In this document: positions 12,701-39,066 of the stretch, one piece after another
Layout of the letters: every line of letters starts with the position of its first letter
Numbering within the stretch: position 1 is the stretch's first letter
Source: Glandiceps talaboti
Lineage: Eukaryota; Hemichordata; Enteropneusta; Spengelidae
Reading direction: 5' to 3'
DNA length: 64,000 nucleotides
NCBI RefSeq assembly: GCF_964340395.1
Contig: NC_135564.1
Coordinates: 5,666,361-5,730,360, forward strand
Notes under the pieces: model-generated
Told to the model about the DNA's origin: nothing
Database searches by the model: none
The model's input: only the letters and a program-made list of their open reading frames with translations
Program-made: the position numbers and the translations under genes

Positions 12701-15700
12701 ACATTTGAGTCACACAGTGATGTAGGTCCCCACAGTGGCACACCTCTATCTTGGGTGTTGTCCTTAACTTCACACTCTCAACTTGATAACATATGGCAAA
12801 GTATGACATTTGGTCATGAACACTTCATGTAGCACTTACACAATACATCCTAATTGGTTAATACATAAAGTGGAACTTACAAGGTACATCCTAACTGGTT
12901 ATCTCATAAATACAATATACATGTACATCTTACAATATCCAACTACAATATGTAACTGGTTCCTTCAAGCAGCACTTGTACTGCATGTAGTTGTTGAAGA
13001 AAAGACAAAAGATGCTGCAGACACTTTACTTGTCATAATAAATGGGGATGAATGTACCATTGCTGTCTTACAATCTTGCAAGTCCCTATGATGATCTGTT
13101 CACTGCTTGTAATTTGGCTTTACTATTCATATGTAAATTACTAAAATATACTATATCCATTGATACTTCTCATCACCATATGCTATCAAACCATACGTAC
13201 ATTTCTAAACATTCACTATTCTGAAAATTTGACATCAAATACAATGTCATTTGTAAAAGACCATCTGGCAATCGTTTACATCTTTTTCCCTCAAAGGAAA
13301 TCAACTCCCTACACAGAAATGAAGTTGTATTTTTCAATTGGTACTCTGGCAAGTACAGAAGTTCTTAACCCCCCAACCCCCTCCCATATGATGACACTGT
13401 GGCAAGTACAAAATGTACACAAACATATTATTCGAAAATTACATGTATATATTGCATACAATGTTAATGGAAATGACTCGCTGTTCAAATTTGACCAGTG
13501 CTCACTAATCACGTTGTAACTATGGTCACTGTACTGCATTAAGAAAAATGTGATGAGCCTGTATTGTTGATGCAAAGGATATGAGCATGTATGATTGAAA
13601 TGGAAACATAATGTCATGGATATATTCATTCATTAGAAGAATGCGTGGCATTTTATAATAATGAAGTTATGCTTTATTGGATTTGGGAGAACATCATTAA
13701 TCTATATTTCAATACTCCATATAGGCTCAGATTGAATGATGTTCAGATTGAATTGACAGAATAGCATTTGCATCGGATGACTGATTGGCCATACAATGTA
13801 ATAACCTGATATACACAGCCCACATTTTGAAATTAGACTTTATAATGAGGATTACAATGCCTTGTGTCACATTTTTACCAGTTTGAGGATGCCCAGTCTT
13901 ATCCTTGTAAATGGCAAACATCTCAAGATTTTGTTGTATAAATGCAATGGTCTGGCTGAGCTATTACATGTACATGTACAGATCAAAATAATAGTCTACA
14001 AAAGTCTTTAGACCTACGGAAGGTCTTCTGCAAGAGACTTAAATGTTGAGCAAAATGTTTTTTATTCATCAAATTGAGCATTGTGACTTGCGTTTTACCA
14101 AACCATTTATCTGACTTCAAGCTCTGGCTCAACCAACAACAAGGTGCAATTGTTGTAACTGTAGTTGGACTAATTTAGTACCGCCACTGAGTTTTACTTG
14201 GAAGTGGGATGGTACATGTATGTTCATTTCTGACTTTTCTCTTGTTTAGATTACTGTGTACAGGGTCATGATGTAGAAATGTTATCAACAGTACATAGTT
14301 CTACATTTACACTCTTATTGAGTCATTTGGGTGATGGCACATGTACTTGTACTTGTACACAGGCATGGGAGTACATCTACATTTAGTTTAGTTTGGGATA
14401 TCCTAAGAATAACATCCCATCAGAGTCTGGTGTTGAAGTGCTGATCAATGTTACTTTTGAAATCATAACGTCCTTGGATAACCCAACATACATGTAGTCC
14501 GGTTTAAAGAGCTTTGTTTTTTTTCATTTGTAGGGATTGAGTAGAAAGCTAGAGATGCAGCTATCATACATTTAATAACGCTGATTAAAAGTAGAACAGC
14601 TATACGTTCATCCCTTCCCTCAAACACATCTGTCTTTGTGTAATGTCACTGTCAGCCCATGTACCAGTAAATGTTATCAGTTTCCTGTTTGACACTATAC
14701 TAAATATACAGTATGGCAGCAATTTTGTGGTTTCTTTAATACTAGTACAAGTAGTACCCGTATTTCTGAAATTCTTAATTTATGAGTGAAACACTTTGTT
14801 TGTTGATTGATACCCTTGTCATGTTGTCAAAAATTTCTATTTAAGTTTTGTGAAATTACTTTTTTGGATTAAATTACCTGTACATGACACATCAACAGAT
14901 TTTTACAAGTGCAATGATAAAGAAATATTAGTGCTAAATATTGATACATTTCATACAATTGTACACATCTATTTATTGCAATTAATGTTACCAAATTGTT
15001 ATCCATATTGTAGTCATGACCATGTAATGTATGTAGCACAGTATGCATGGATGTTGAATCATGTAAAATTACAAGAAATAATTGGGTCACGATAAAATAT
15101 ATCAATTATATATTAAACATTGAAATAATTATAGGGTGTGTACTGTATTTAAGATATATAGTGCAAGTTTATTGCAAGATGAAAAAAGTGTGTATACACG
15201 TTCCTGAGATGGAAGTGAATGGGTATACCGTATACAGGAACTCAGCTCAGTCACTTGCATAACATGAATTTGATATGCCAAGAATTGGATGACGTGTACA
15301 TTTGTACACGGGTGGTTGCTCGTGCTTGATATTTTTTTTCTGTATACTTTAGATCTCGTAAGTCAGGTGTACTGCAACTACTATTTATCAACAAAACATG
15401 TATGGTCGTGCATTTCTCCTATGTCGGTCACCGTAAAGACATACACTCGCAAAGAGAACAGCTGGCGTTTCGTTTTACAAGTGGAGGGGAGATTAACAAA
15501 TAAACAAAGCCCAGAACAAGTCGTCTGCTGGTCAGCTCTGTCGTAGGTTGTTGAGTGACGGGCCAACGAACGCAGACTTCGAATTATCAACAGATTCTGA
15601 AACTATATATATGTTGTTTAAATGTCAAATTCTTACCTGGTATTCTAGCGTTACTTTGACGCCTTGGTCAACTTCTTCATAGAAACATTGCTTAGCGTTG

Positions 15701-15789
15701 TCTGGCAACTCGAAGGTGAGCTCCACTGCTTGTGAAAGAACACCTAAAAGCAACAACACCAGCGACCAAAATAACCACTTCCTCACCAT
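9708..15789 (-). CDS. TMED7: p24 family transmembrane cargo receptor, TMED3/TMED7-like
   Basis: Three minus-strand coding exons, 15637-15789, 10796-11044 and 9708-9938, join in phase 0 and encode 210 residues. The ATG at 15787-15789 begins a signal peptide ([21 protein letters not shown]). A GOLD domain follows, with the p24-gamma hallmark [13 protein letters not shown], then KKQYDSFTW and [12 protein letters not shown]. The two cysteines, in QCFYE and KFCFSN, are the conserved disulfide pair. Next come the helical region ([14 protein letters not shown]), a transmembrane helix near the C-terminus and a short tail, [14 protein letters not shown], with the FF motif used for COPII export. p24 proteins cycle between ER and Golgi and sort secretory cargo. 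The second exon ends after MTS and the third begins with METS. The TMED7 versus TMED3 choice is uncertain, since an invertebrate gene may be ancestral to both. Confidence 0.93.
11045..15636 (-). other. TMED intron 1
   Basis: No coding exon is seen here. The part from about 11220 to 12360 is unusually dense in the palindrome TACATGTA and its extensions. A possible fragment of a tRNA-derived SINE lies at 11107-11225. Confidence 0.6.
11107..11225 (+). repeat. Possible tRNA-derived SINE fragment
   Basis: GTGGTTGAATGGTTAGCATG resembles a tRNA A-box region as found at the head of many invertebrate SINEs. Downstream GGCAAGACAGGACCCTCCAC resembles the usual SINE body. No B box is evident, so this is a degraded copy at best. 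Confidence 0.3.
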
Positions 15790-18348
15790 CGTATATTTTC
15801 CTAAGGTCACGAAACGCTATAAAATTTCTCTGTGAAACATACAATTCGTCTGTATCCCGGAAAACATTCACAGAAAGTGAATCTCGCCGGTAATTTTAAT
15901 TCAAAATGGCGGTGTACGCTCCAACGTGGCAGGTGAAAAATACCAGTATGTTGAACTTAGGTCATGACCTTAAAACCCTCCAAGTCCACGATTATTGGAC
16001 GGACATGGTCCCTAGGCTTACGTAGAAAAACTTCACAGTCTCATTCCTTTTAGATGTGCTTATTTTCACATTGTAATACAAGTTGTTCATGAACTTTAAT
16101 TAAACATTGAAACAAAGAAAAGAAATTGTCACTAATTAGATTGATACAACTTGCATAATTAAGATATGACAACTTTAAATTTCCTTAAATGGCATCATAA
16201 AATATTCTGCCCAAAAATGTTGTAAAGACCAAATCTCCTCTACCATTTTACTTTTCACGAAATCACTATAAAATGAACATACAACAAATAATAACAATAC
16301 AAAGTAAAAGAATGCAATTTTCAAAAAATACCCATTCATTTGTAATAAATGATCGTGCATTTAATTATGAATTTCTTTTCAGGATCAATTTAGACCAGAC
16401 CAGGAATCCTAACAATGTCTTCATGTATGCATTAATGATAATATTTCAGCTTAAAATAATGAAATTTACAAACTAGCAACAATTTAGCAACGTTGGATTG
16501 TTATATGTTTACCAACAACTTTTGCCAATTGGAAAGGGTTCAATCGAGTGGTCCCTGACCCAATGTTCATGTGCACATGCATATATGTGAAAGACTCACT
16601 CTACTAATAGGGAACTTGCAATCCAAACTGAGCATGCTCAGACACATAGGACTATGGGAATATCTGTGGTTATCGTAATACTTGATCTGGAGCTACTGAT
16701 AAAATTAACCTCCCACACTTGTCAGGGTGACTATGAATTGATCATTCCTGGTTATAAACAATGTAACAATATTGTTTACAATGCTAATGTATTAGTATTT
16801 ATCACTTCTCCCATGATGCAACATTCAACATGGCGGGTTTGCATGTTCCCTATTGTGATGGTGATGATAGTCTAGTTACTTTACACGCTAGAAAAACATG
16901 TGACTGACAGAAGGATGAAAGTGCAAAGAACCTACACAGGCCTGATTATTATTGAATGGTCCAGGGGTCCTGTTAGGTCAAGGTCTATATACCAGTAGAT
17001 TCTAAAGTGGGGCAAGTGCCTAGTTAAATATCGATTCTGTCAATGAACCATGTCATTATTTCAAGTACTTCACAAAACATTAGGTATCATGCTTCAGGTT
17101 TTGAAGTTAAAATAGTCAATACTTTGTAGAGTTTGAGGTTATTTCAGTCACTCCCTCATATCAAAGTGACAAGTCAGGTCAGGTCAGGTCAGACAATAAA
17201 TTACCAGCAAAGAATATAATCATGAGAGAAGTTTTTAAAAGTCCAAATAACTATTCTTGTATCCCCATCCCATCCCCCCCCCCCCACCCCCACCCCATGC
17301 TCCTGTTTTATATGGATTTTGGAAGGGTGATTTTGATTGCAGATCACATTATCTTGATAATATCACTTTCCTGTGTGGGATACAATTGTGGTTCCTGTCC
17401 CAATCCCTATTCTCGCATACGGGTACATAACAGATTACAGCTTCTATGAACTGTGAATATGTATCACACCTTGAACTTGAAGGATTCTGGAAGAAGTCTA
17501 AATAACTGTAGTCAATTCGAATAAAGTTGTGATTTAGTACTTCGGAAGGTGAATAAGTAAACAACAGTCTGTTTTTTTCAAATAAATGATAAGTTTTATT
17601 TGAAATACATGTAACATCCACTGTATAAATGCCACTACAAACACACTACAAAGTTTGTATTGATTTAGTATAGATGATTCTATTGCTACACGCCACCAAG
17701 TAGTGAAGTGTTTAAACCTACAAGAATATAATACTACAATACATGTATGCTTCTTTCACACATGTGCATGTACACACAAAGACTGACACTGAACAAGCTG
17801 AGTGCATAAGATTTACTCATATTAAAATATTTACTAAAATGTTGGTTAACCTATTCAATGTTTAATGCACACCTTCCATGACATCAAAATTATTGCCTTC
17901 AAGTATGAAGTGGGCTGTGAGGTGTCATGAAAAGTTGCTGACTTCCTGCACCTTACAGAAAGATGAATGTCACTATTAAAGTCTGACAGCGAGACTTCAT
18001 TTATACAATAACTTGAGAGCTGGGTAGTTTTCAAGTACATGTATAAATGGCACCCTTCAATCAATACAATTGCATTTCCTCATAATGACGGTGTAATAAA
18101 AGATATTGTTTCTGAAATTATTATTTTTAAACTAAAATGCATTGCCAAAATCACAAATTTACTTCATACATTTGAAATTCTGTTGGTAAAATTATTGAAT
18201 TTTCTATAATTACTGTTTATCATTCATAGAAAAGGATCCATTACAAAATTCACTTAAAAAATCTTTAGATACAAATACAGGTGTATAAATGAACTAGGTC
18301 AATATGTTGATGACTTTAGAAGACACTGAATAGTTTCCAACTCCATCA
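15790..18348. other. Intergenic region between TMED start and ASRGL1 stop
   Basis: The left end should contain the TMED promoter and 5' UTR; the right end should contain the ASRGL1 3' UTR. A 249-bp inverted-repeat element lies at 16606-16854. No other gene is supported. Confidence 0.55.
16606..16854. mobile_element. 249-bp MITE-like element (family C), copy 1
   Basis: Ends are AATAGGGAACTTGCAA and the complement of TTGCATGTTCCCTATT, about 16-bp terminal inverted repeats. A second copy of identical length, similar throughout, lies at 52682-52930. It is non-coding. No clear target-site duplication is seen next to either copy. Confidence 0.8.
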
Positions 18349-19305
18349 TCATTGAGTATATTCCCTGACTATGACATCACCAGGATTAAGTCCACATTTC
18401 AAAGTGGATCTCGTCAGTGAAGCCCACGCCATACGTTCAGTATTAGAATGAAAACCTATTTCTCCCTTGTTGCTAACAACAATTACACCACCAGTTCCCT
18501 TAACTTTCTTAAACATATACTCAATTGCTTTTTCTGCAGCCTTTTGGGGAGTCAAACCTTCCTCCATCAGATATAAAACATGCCTTGTTAACAAGACTTT
18601 CATAATGGCTTCACCGTGACCTGTGGATGATGCAGCACCGACAGCGTTATCACAATAAGCACCACTACCGATGAGAGGACTGTCACCAACTCTACCAACA
18701 CGCTTTGCTGTGATTCCACCCGTGGATGTGGCACATGCGACATTGCCATGGATATCTACAGCAACTGCACCCACAGTGTCATGACTATTCGATGTTGAAG
18801 AACGATCACGAAAAAATGTGTCGATAGTGTGTTTATACTGTGTACAGAGTTCCCATTCTGCTTTAGCTGCATCTGTCAGTAATTTCTCAGGTGCCACTTC
18901 TTCAATGCCCATCTCTTTGGCAAACATGTTAGCACCTTTGCCGACGATCAAGCAGTGGTCTGTTTTCTCCATAACCAACCTGGCTAATTTCACAGGGTTT
19001 TGGATGTTTTGGACAGCTGCTACAGCACCTGCATTCATCTCAGACCCCTCCATGATGATAGCATCTAATTCGATTTCACCAGCACTGTTCAAAACAGACC
19101 CATACCCAGCATCAAATGCAGGGTTGTCTTCCAATGCACACACAGCTGTTTCAACCGCATCAACGGCACTGCCACCACCATTCACTACCCCATAGCCTCT
19201 CTTAGCTGCACTTTGAACCCCTTCAATGCTGGCTTCGGCCAAATTGTCAGGTATGGCCCATGCACCACCATGAACTACAATAGCGGGCTGTACACTAGTC
19301 GCCAT
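18349..19305 (-). CDS. ASRGL1: Isoaspartyl peptidase / L-asparaginase (Ntn-hydrolase)
   Basis: A single uninterrupted ORF of 318 residues starting at the ATG at 19303-19305. It has the full plant-type asparaginase fold order: IVVHGGAWAIP at the N-terminus, NPAFDAGYGSVLN near residues 61-73, and the autocleavage site with Thr177 as nucleophile in HDTVGAVA. These are followed by ATSTGGITAKRVGRVGDSP and STGHGEAIMK, which line the active site. The precursor self-cleaves before the Thr into alpha and beta chains, then hydrolyses isoaspartyl dipeptides and L-asparagine. Length matches the family (about 310). It is intronless, unlike most genes in the window. The preceding MTLN ORF ends 98 nt upstream on the same strand, so it may be the second cistron of one transcript. 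Confidence 0.96.
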   Translation of the reverse strand: MATSVQPAIVVHGGAWAIPDNLAEASIEGVQSAAKRGYGVVNGGGSAVDAVETAVCALEDNPAFDAGYGSVLNSAGEIELDAIIMEGSEMNAGAVAAVQNIQNPVKLARLVMEKTDHCLIVGKGANMFAKEMGIEEVAPEKLLTDAAKAEWELCTQYKHTIDTFFRDRSSTSNSHDTVGAVAVDIHGNVACATSTGGITAKRVGRVGDSPLIGSGAYCDNAVGAASSTGHGEAIMKVLLTRHVLYLMEEGLTPQKAAEKAIEYMFKKVKGTGGVIVVSNKGEIGFHSNTERMAWASLTRSTLKCGLNPGDVIVREYTQ

Positions 19306-19403
19306 GTTTCAACTTTCACCAATTCTGTCTGTGTAGATACCTGTAGTTAACAAGTTCCCAGTTCCTGTCTGTTGTGTCGACAAAATCCCGGTGATTATCC
19401 AAA

Positions 19404-19592
19404 CTACTGTGCCTCTACCTTCGTTTGTGCTACTACAAACTTCTCTGCCAGGCGGTCACGTTTGTATTCCAGGTATCGCTTCCTATACCCATAAATCTTG
19501 TAGCCGACGTATGTACCCGCCAAAAAACTCAAAGTACAAAGTGTGAAGGTCGCTTTACCTGAAAATTCTGATCCAAGACCCATGCCGTACAT
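19404..19592 (-). CDS. MTLN: Mitoregulin-like mitochondrial membrane micropeptide
   Basis: A 62-codon ORF starting at the ATG at 19590-19592; a second in-frame ATG three codons later has better context (GGCATGG). Residues about 13-34 form one hydrophobic helix (FTLCTLSFLAGTYVGYKIY). A basic, alpha-helical tail follows: RKRYLEYKRDRLAEKF and AQTKVEAQ. The order small/hydrophobic helix, G-x-x-x-G-like turn, R-K-R-Y-L-E-Y-K-R-D-R-L, K, AQxK matches vertebrate mitoregulin (56 aa), in which RRRYLDWRKRRLQDK and AATQKK occupy the same places. Mitoregulin sits in the mitochondrial inner membrane and affects fatty-acid oxidation, respiratory supercomplexes and calcium handling. The identification rests on my recognition of the motif. 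ASRGL1 begins 98 nt downstream on the same strand. Confidence 0.78.
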   Translation of the reverse strand: MYGMGLGSEFSGKATFTLCTLSFLAGTYVGYKIYGYRKRYLEYKRDRLAEKFVVAQTKVEAQ

Positions 19593-20239
19593 GCGACTTG
19601 AATTAGCGATTATGATTCACAATATATACATAAACATGATAAAATGCACCGATTTCTTCACGTACAACGTTATTTACTGGGGCTCGTAACGTGTGTTGTC
19701 AGTGTGCGTGATGAATGCACAGGAACATGTCAGGTCGGGTCAGGTCGGGTCGCGTCACATCGGGTTAAGTTTTGTCAAATATGAAACTTTCTGACACTTT
19801 TAAGTTTGCCAGGTTATTTTTAATGTCTTTTAAAAATAAATTACGTAATATCTCAAACTTTACACACACATATGTGTTATGTGTAATAAAAGATTATTTA
19901 TATCGCTGTAACCTCTTTCAGAAAACGAAAGATCGTTTGGGATAGAGTGGAATGTGATTGATGGCGCTCTCGCAAATGTTGCCGTGAAGTGACTTTAAAG
20001 TTTAAACAAAAAATTCAAAAGTTACTAATATATTCCCTAACAATAGCAAAATCACCATGTACATGTATTAGGTTAAGAATGGCTATGTTGTATGATGATG
20101 TGTGCTCTCAAAGACAATTGGCTACTGCACTGACGCACACAATTTCTAGTGGCGCACCAAAAATTGGTGTACCCATTCCCCATTCGTATTCTGAGTCTAT
20201 CTCGGCTTATATTACTATATGTGTGGTGGCTCACAAGGC

Positions 20240-20388
<149 letters not shown>

Positions 20389-20741
20389 TATTAAAGAAGA
20401 CTTTTCACGGAAAACTTGAATTACACGAGTAAAAACTTTTGTACAGGAAAAAGGAGAGGAGAGGAGCAGGTTTTAAGCGTAATGAGATCCGTTTAAAGTT
20501 ATTATTGTTTTTCTTGAATGGCTTGCTTTATTTTTGGTCTCCGCGCATGTTGTACAGGAAAATGGAATTATAGATTTTCAAGAATTGTGAATCCCTCTCA
20601 GAAATAGGGAGGACTGTACGCTTATGATAAAAAAAATATTTGAATCATGTCATGTCACGGGGAAAAATACAAATTGCCAAAAATTGATACAAATTGAAAA
20701 TAATTCAGAAAATAAAATATGGAATATTCGCGTGGAAATCA

Positions 20742-20817
20742 CTGGTGGTGGTGGTGGTGGTGGTGGTGGTGGTGGTGGTGGTGGTGGTGGTGGTGGTGGT
20801 GGTGGTGGTGGTGGTGG

Positions 20818-20914
<97 letters not shown>

Positions 20915-20917
20915 ATC

Positions 20918-20969
<52 letters not shown>

Positions 20970-21004
20970 GGAGGAGGAGGAGGAGGAGGAGGAGGAGGAG
21001 GAGG
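20742..21004. repeat. Composite trinucleotide array (GGT)n-(GAT)n-(GAG)n
   Basis: About 26 GGT units pass into about 50 GAT units, broken once by ATC near 20915, then about 12 GAG units. Each border is a single-base change of the unit. Open frames through it are homopolymer artefacts. Confidence 0.95.
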
Positions 21005-21649
21005 ACGATAACGATGATGACGACGACTGTGACGTTGTTGGCTAGCCATCATAATATTCAATATTCATAAAACCCAAACTCTGCACACAACAAAGAAAAT
21101 AACAGAAAAGAAAAGAACAGAACAGAACAGAACAGAACAGAACAGACAAGTAAAGAAACTAAAAGAAAAGAAAATCAACTTTTAGTATACTATATGCGGT
21201 ATTAAAGGATACATTAGTCAAATTGTATTCAGTACACAATATTTATCTTTTTGAGGGGAAATGTTTAGTTCTTATTTTTGTTGAAAGAGATGCTGAGGAA
21301 TTTACTGGTAAAAAAATCGAACTCAAAACAGATGCGCAATTGCTCGTAATTGGCTCCGATGGATGCAGACCTATTGATTTATGGGTCACATTCGATGTTG
21401 TAATAGTACATGTATGCAAAATACGCTTACAGCAACAACAAGTTAAATAAGCCGAAGGGAATAATCCTAGACACGGTTTATTTCCTCTGTCTCCTATGGA
21501 GATGTCTTCATTCAGTTAATCAACTCTACCTTGCCTTAATTTGGCGAGCTCATTTTTCAAAGCCGACCTCCGACCCAATGACCTATGCAAATAATAAGCC
21601 CCAAGGTCATACATTGTTGGGAACAAAGACTGTCTGCTGAAAATTATAA

Positions 21650-21954
21650 TAACTTTACGATGCGATGCGATGGTTAGACTCTGAGACAGAGGAGACAGCA
21701 GTCACCGGCATGTACTGAACGAAAAATCTCCGCGATTTCTAGCGGCCTGTAGAATTCTAGATCTGTCTCGATCGACATGTATCTAATTTTTGGCATCATC
21801 GTCTGTGGAAATGAAAAGCAAAAAGACGGAGCAACATTTTCAAGTTAGCAGTGAAAGGACCGATCGATCGATGGTGGTGTCGAGCCCCGAGGTGAAGCCA
21901 TCGGTGTGAATCGTGATACGTTGAGATGACTGTATAGATGTAGTCAAATATCAG
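21650..21954 (+). other. Candidate non-coding first exon of the plus-strand DIPK2-like gene
   Basis: A comparatively GC-rich stretch ends in ATATCAG|GTATGT (donor at 21955). The next good acceptor is TTTTTTGTTGCAG at 24013-24025, 279 nt before the DIPK2-like ATG. This fits a 5' UTR intron, but the upstream start of the exon is not visible and the call is inference. Confidence 0.3.
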
Positions 21955-22267
21955 GTATGTTTTATGTAAGAATGTAAGAAATGTTGTCGTTTGCAAACAG
22001 TATGTAGATCGTTCAATAGCAAGGGATTGTTTTCTGTCTAAATTGTTCGCTTGCAGAAATAATAGCCCGTCATTTTATTCAATCGGCAGCCTCAACAATG
22101 TAAGATTGATTTTTACTGAAATGAGTCTGAGAAACGTATACTAGCCCCCAAGTACGAGTTTTAGCAGACGACTTAAATGCTGACGGCTGACATTCAGCAG
22201 GCAGTTCGATCGATACAAAGTTTTATTACTTTCTTAAAATAACACTTGTCGTGTTTTCCCCCCATTC

Positions 22268-22313
22268 ACTACAGAATGAACGAATGAATGAATGAATGAA
22301 TGAATGAATGAAT
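22268..22313. repeat. (TGAA)n microsatellite
   Basis: About 11 units of GAAT/TGAA. Confidence 0.9.
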
Positions 22314-23049
22314 GGTCGTAATATTGTATCATGTTCTCGTATTGATGTGATCTTCCACAGGGATACACTCCATGACTGCATGAAGTTAGTCCTGCTTGCA
22401 TACGGTGCATGCGTTTCGGAGAAGGAAGGGACGACTTACTCCGTATGCAAGCAGGACAAGCATGAACTATGCTGAACACAGTGCAAAGATATCTGCATTT
22501 AACCTTTCATCTTTTTCATAAAAAAAAATCGTCAAATTGAGAAATGGAAGAATTTTTGCTTTAGTAAATGCATGGCACTAAAATACATTAATAAAAGAGC
22601 TATTTTTTCCTTATTACATACTGGCTTTGAATTCATAGCACTACATCTACTACATACTGATTTGAAATTGATTATAAAGCTGTCTGAAACTATTTTCAAT
22701 TTTAGCCAATTAAGTTATAAGGGGTGAGGATGGGTGGGGGGGGGTCTGTCTAACTGAAAGAATTTAGTTTTTTATCCTACATTGAACTATTGATCTCAGC
22801 CCCAGTATACATAATCAATTCAGATTGGTAATAGTAATCACATAGCATCTCATATTTGCATATTTATGAGACAACACAAGATAAATCTGAGGAATTACTA
22901 CAACAGGATATTTCATAAATAAATTTCGTTATGACATAATATAGTTTGAAATTTATTTTTCATAACAGAATTTCGTAACAGAATACACAGTTCATTAAAA
23001 TTAGGATATATTTTATAGAACCGTTTGTTGACAAGTTTATGTTTACAGT

Positions 23050-23450
23050 ATATATAGATTTTGAGATTATAGACAGTTTTGAGAGTATAGACAGTTTGAG
23101 ATTACAGACAGTTTGAGATTACAGACAGTTTTGAGATTAAAGACAGTTTGAGATTATAGACAGTTTGAGATGTCAGAGTTTTGAGTATATAGACAGTTTT
23201 GAGATTATAGACAGTGAGATTACAGAGTTTTGAGATTAGAGTTTTGAGATTATAGACAGTTTTGAGATTATAGACATTTTTGAGATTACAGTTTTGAGAT
23301 TATAGAGTTTTGAGATTATAGACAGTTTTTAGATTATAGACAGTTTGAGATTATAGACAGTTTGAGATTATAGACAGTTTGAGATTATAGACAGTTTTGA
23401 GATTACAGACAGTTTTGAGATTATTTTATAGACAGTTTTGAGATTATTTA
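23050..23450. repeat. 17-bp tandem array, GAGATTATAGACAGTTT unit
   Basis: Roughly 20 units of TTTGAGATTATAGACAG with variants (ATTACAGAC, deletions of the GACAG part, one or two extra T). Confidence 0.9.
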
Positions 23451-23759
23451 AATGTTATCAGAAACCCAAATTTTGTGATAATTTGATAACAGAGATTATT
23501 GAATATGATGAAGACTACAAGCAGCTCAATATTGAATTTTAAAGCGGCCATATGGATGAGAAATAGTTGCGGTACTAGATACTTTTGATTTTTGAAAAAA
23601 CAACTTTACCGTTTTTTACTTCTCAGTGCTGGTTGCACACTAAGAGTGATAGTGATGATTATTATACATACCTCACAGCTAGCTAGCAAAATATTTTAAA
23701 AAGTACTGTAAGTTACCAAACACATTTTTAAACAAAGTTAACAATATCAAAATAGTGAC

Positions 23760-23897
23760 TATGTATGTATGTATGTATGTATGTATGTATGTATGTATGT
23801 ATGTATGTACATTGTATGTGTGTATGTGTGTGTATGTATGTATGTATGTATGTATGTATGTATGTATGTATGTATGTATGTATGTATGTATGTATGC
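23760..23897. repeat. (TATG)n microsatellite with (GTGT) interruption
   Basis: Tetranucleotide array; Tyr-Val-Cys-Met frames through it are not genes. Confidence 0.95.
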
Positions 23898-24304
23898 ATG
23901 CATGCATTTATATGCGTGTGTGTGTGTGTGTTTGTTTGTCTGTGTTATTTTCATGTACACATAATTTTTGTTTACTATGAAAGAAATATTTAATTACTTA
24001 ATATGTCGTCAATTTTTTGTTGCAGGTGTTTACTTAGACATAGGACAGTTCATACAGGAATATTGAGAGATACAGTCATTCTGTCATCCTTACAAATCCA
24101 CAGGGTAGTGCTATCTTCAGAGACAGACTGATTCTACCCTCTGCTCTGTATACCCATAAATCATCAATATTCCATTCACCAGTACAGGATCAAAGTCTAC
24201 CTACTCTATCATCCTTTTCTGTTTCCCATCAAATTCTCTCCTGATGAAATATTCTGGAAACATTGCTAACTTTCCTCAACTGTACACCCGTATGTACCAC
24301 TGCC

Positions 24305-39066
<14,762 letters not shown>

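Noticed and set aside
18818-19195. 125-codon plus-strand ORF
   Set aside because: It is the antisense shadow of ASRGL1.
20624-21070. 148-codon ORF with poly-Gly, poly-Asp, poly-Met and poly-Arg
   Set aside because: It is produced wholly by the GGT/GAT/GAG arrays; there are no splice signals or conserved flanks.
21223-21640. Two overlapping 75-codon ORFs upstream of the DIPK2-like gene
   Set aside because: No recognisable domain, no acceptor or donor at their ends that would join them to exon 1 in frame.
22350-22480. Inverted GCTTGCATACGG-like sequence near 22390-22460
   Set aside because: GTCCTGCTTGCATACGG and its complement form a short inverted pair about 60 bp apart, but there is no second copy or other sign of an element, so I did not list it.
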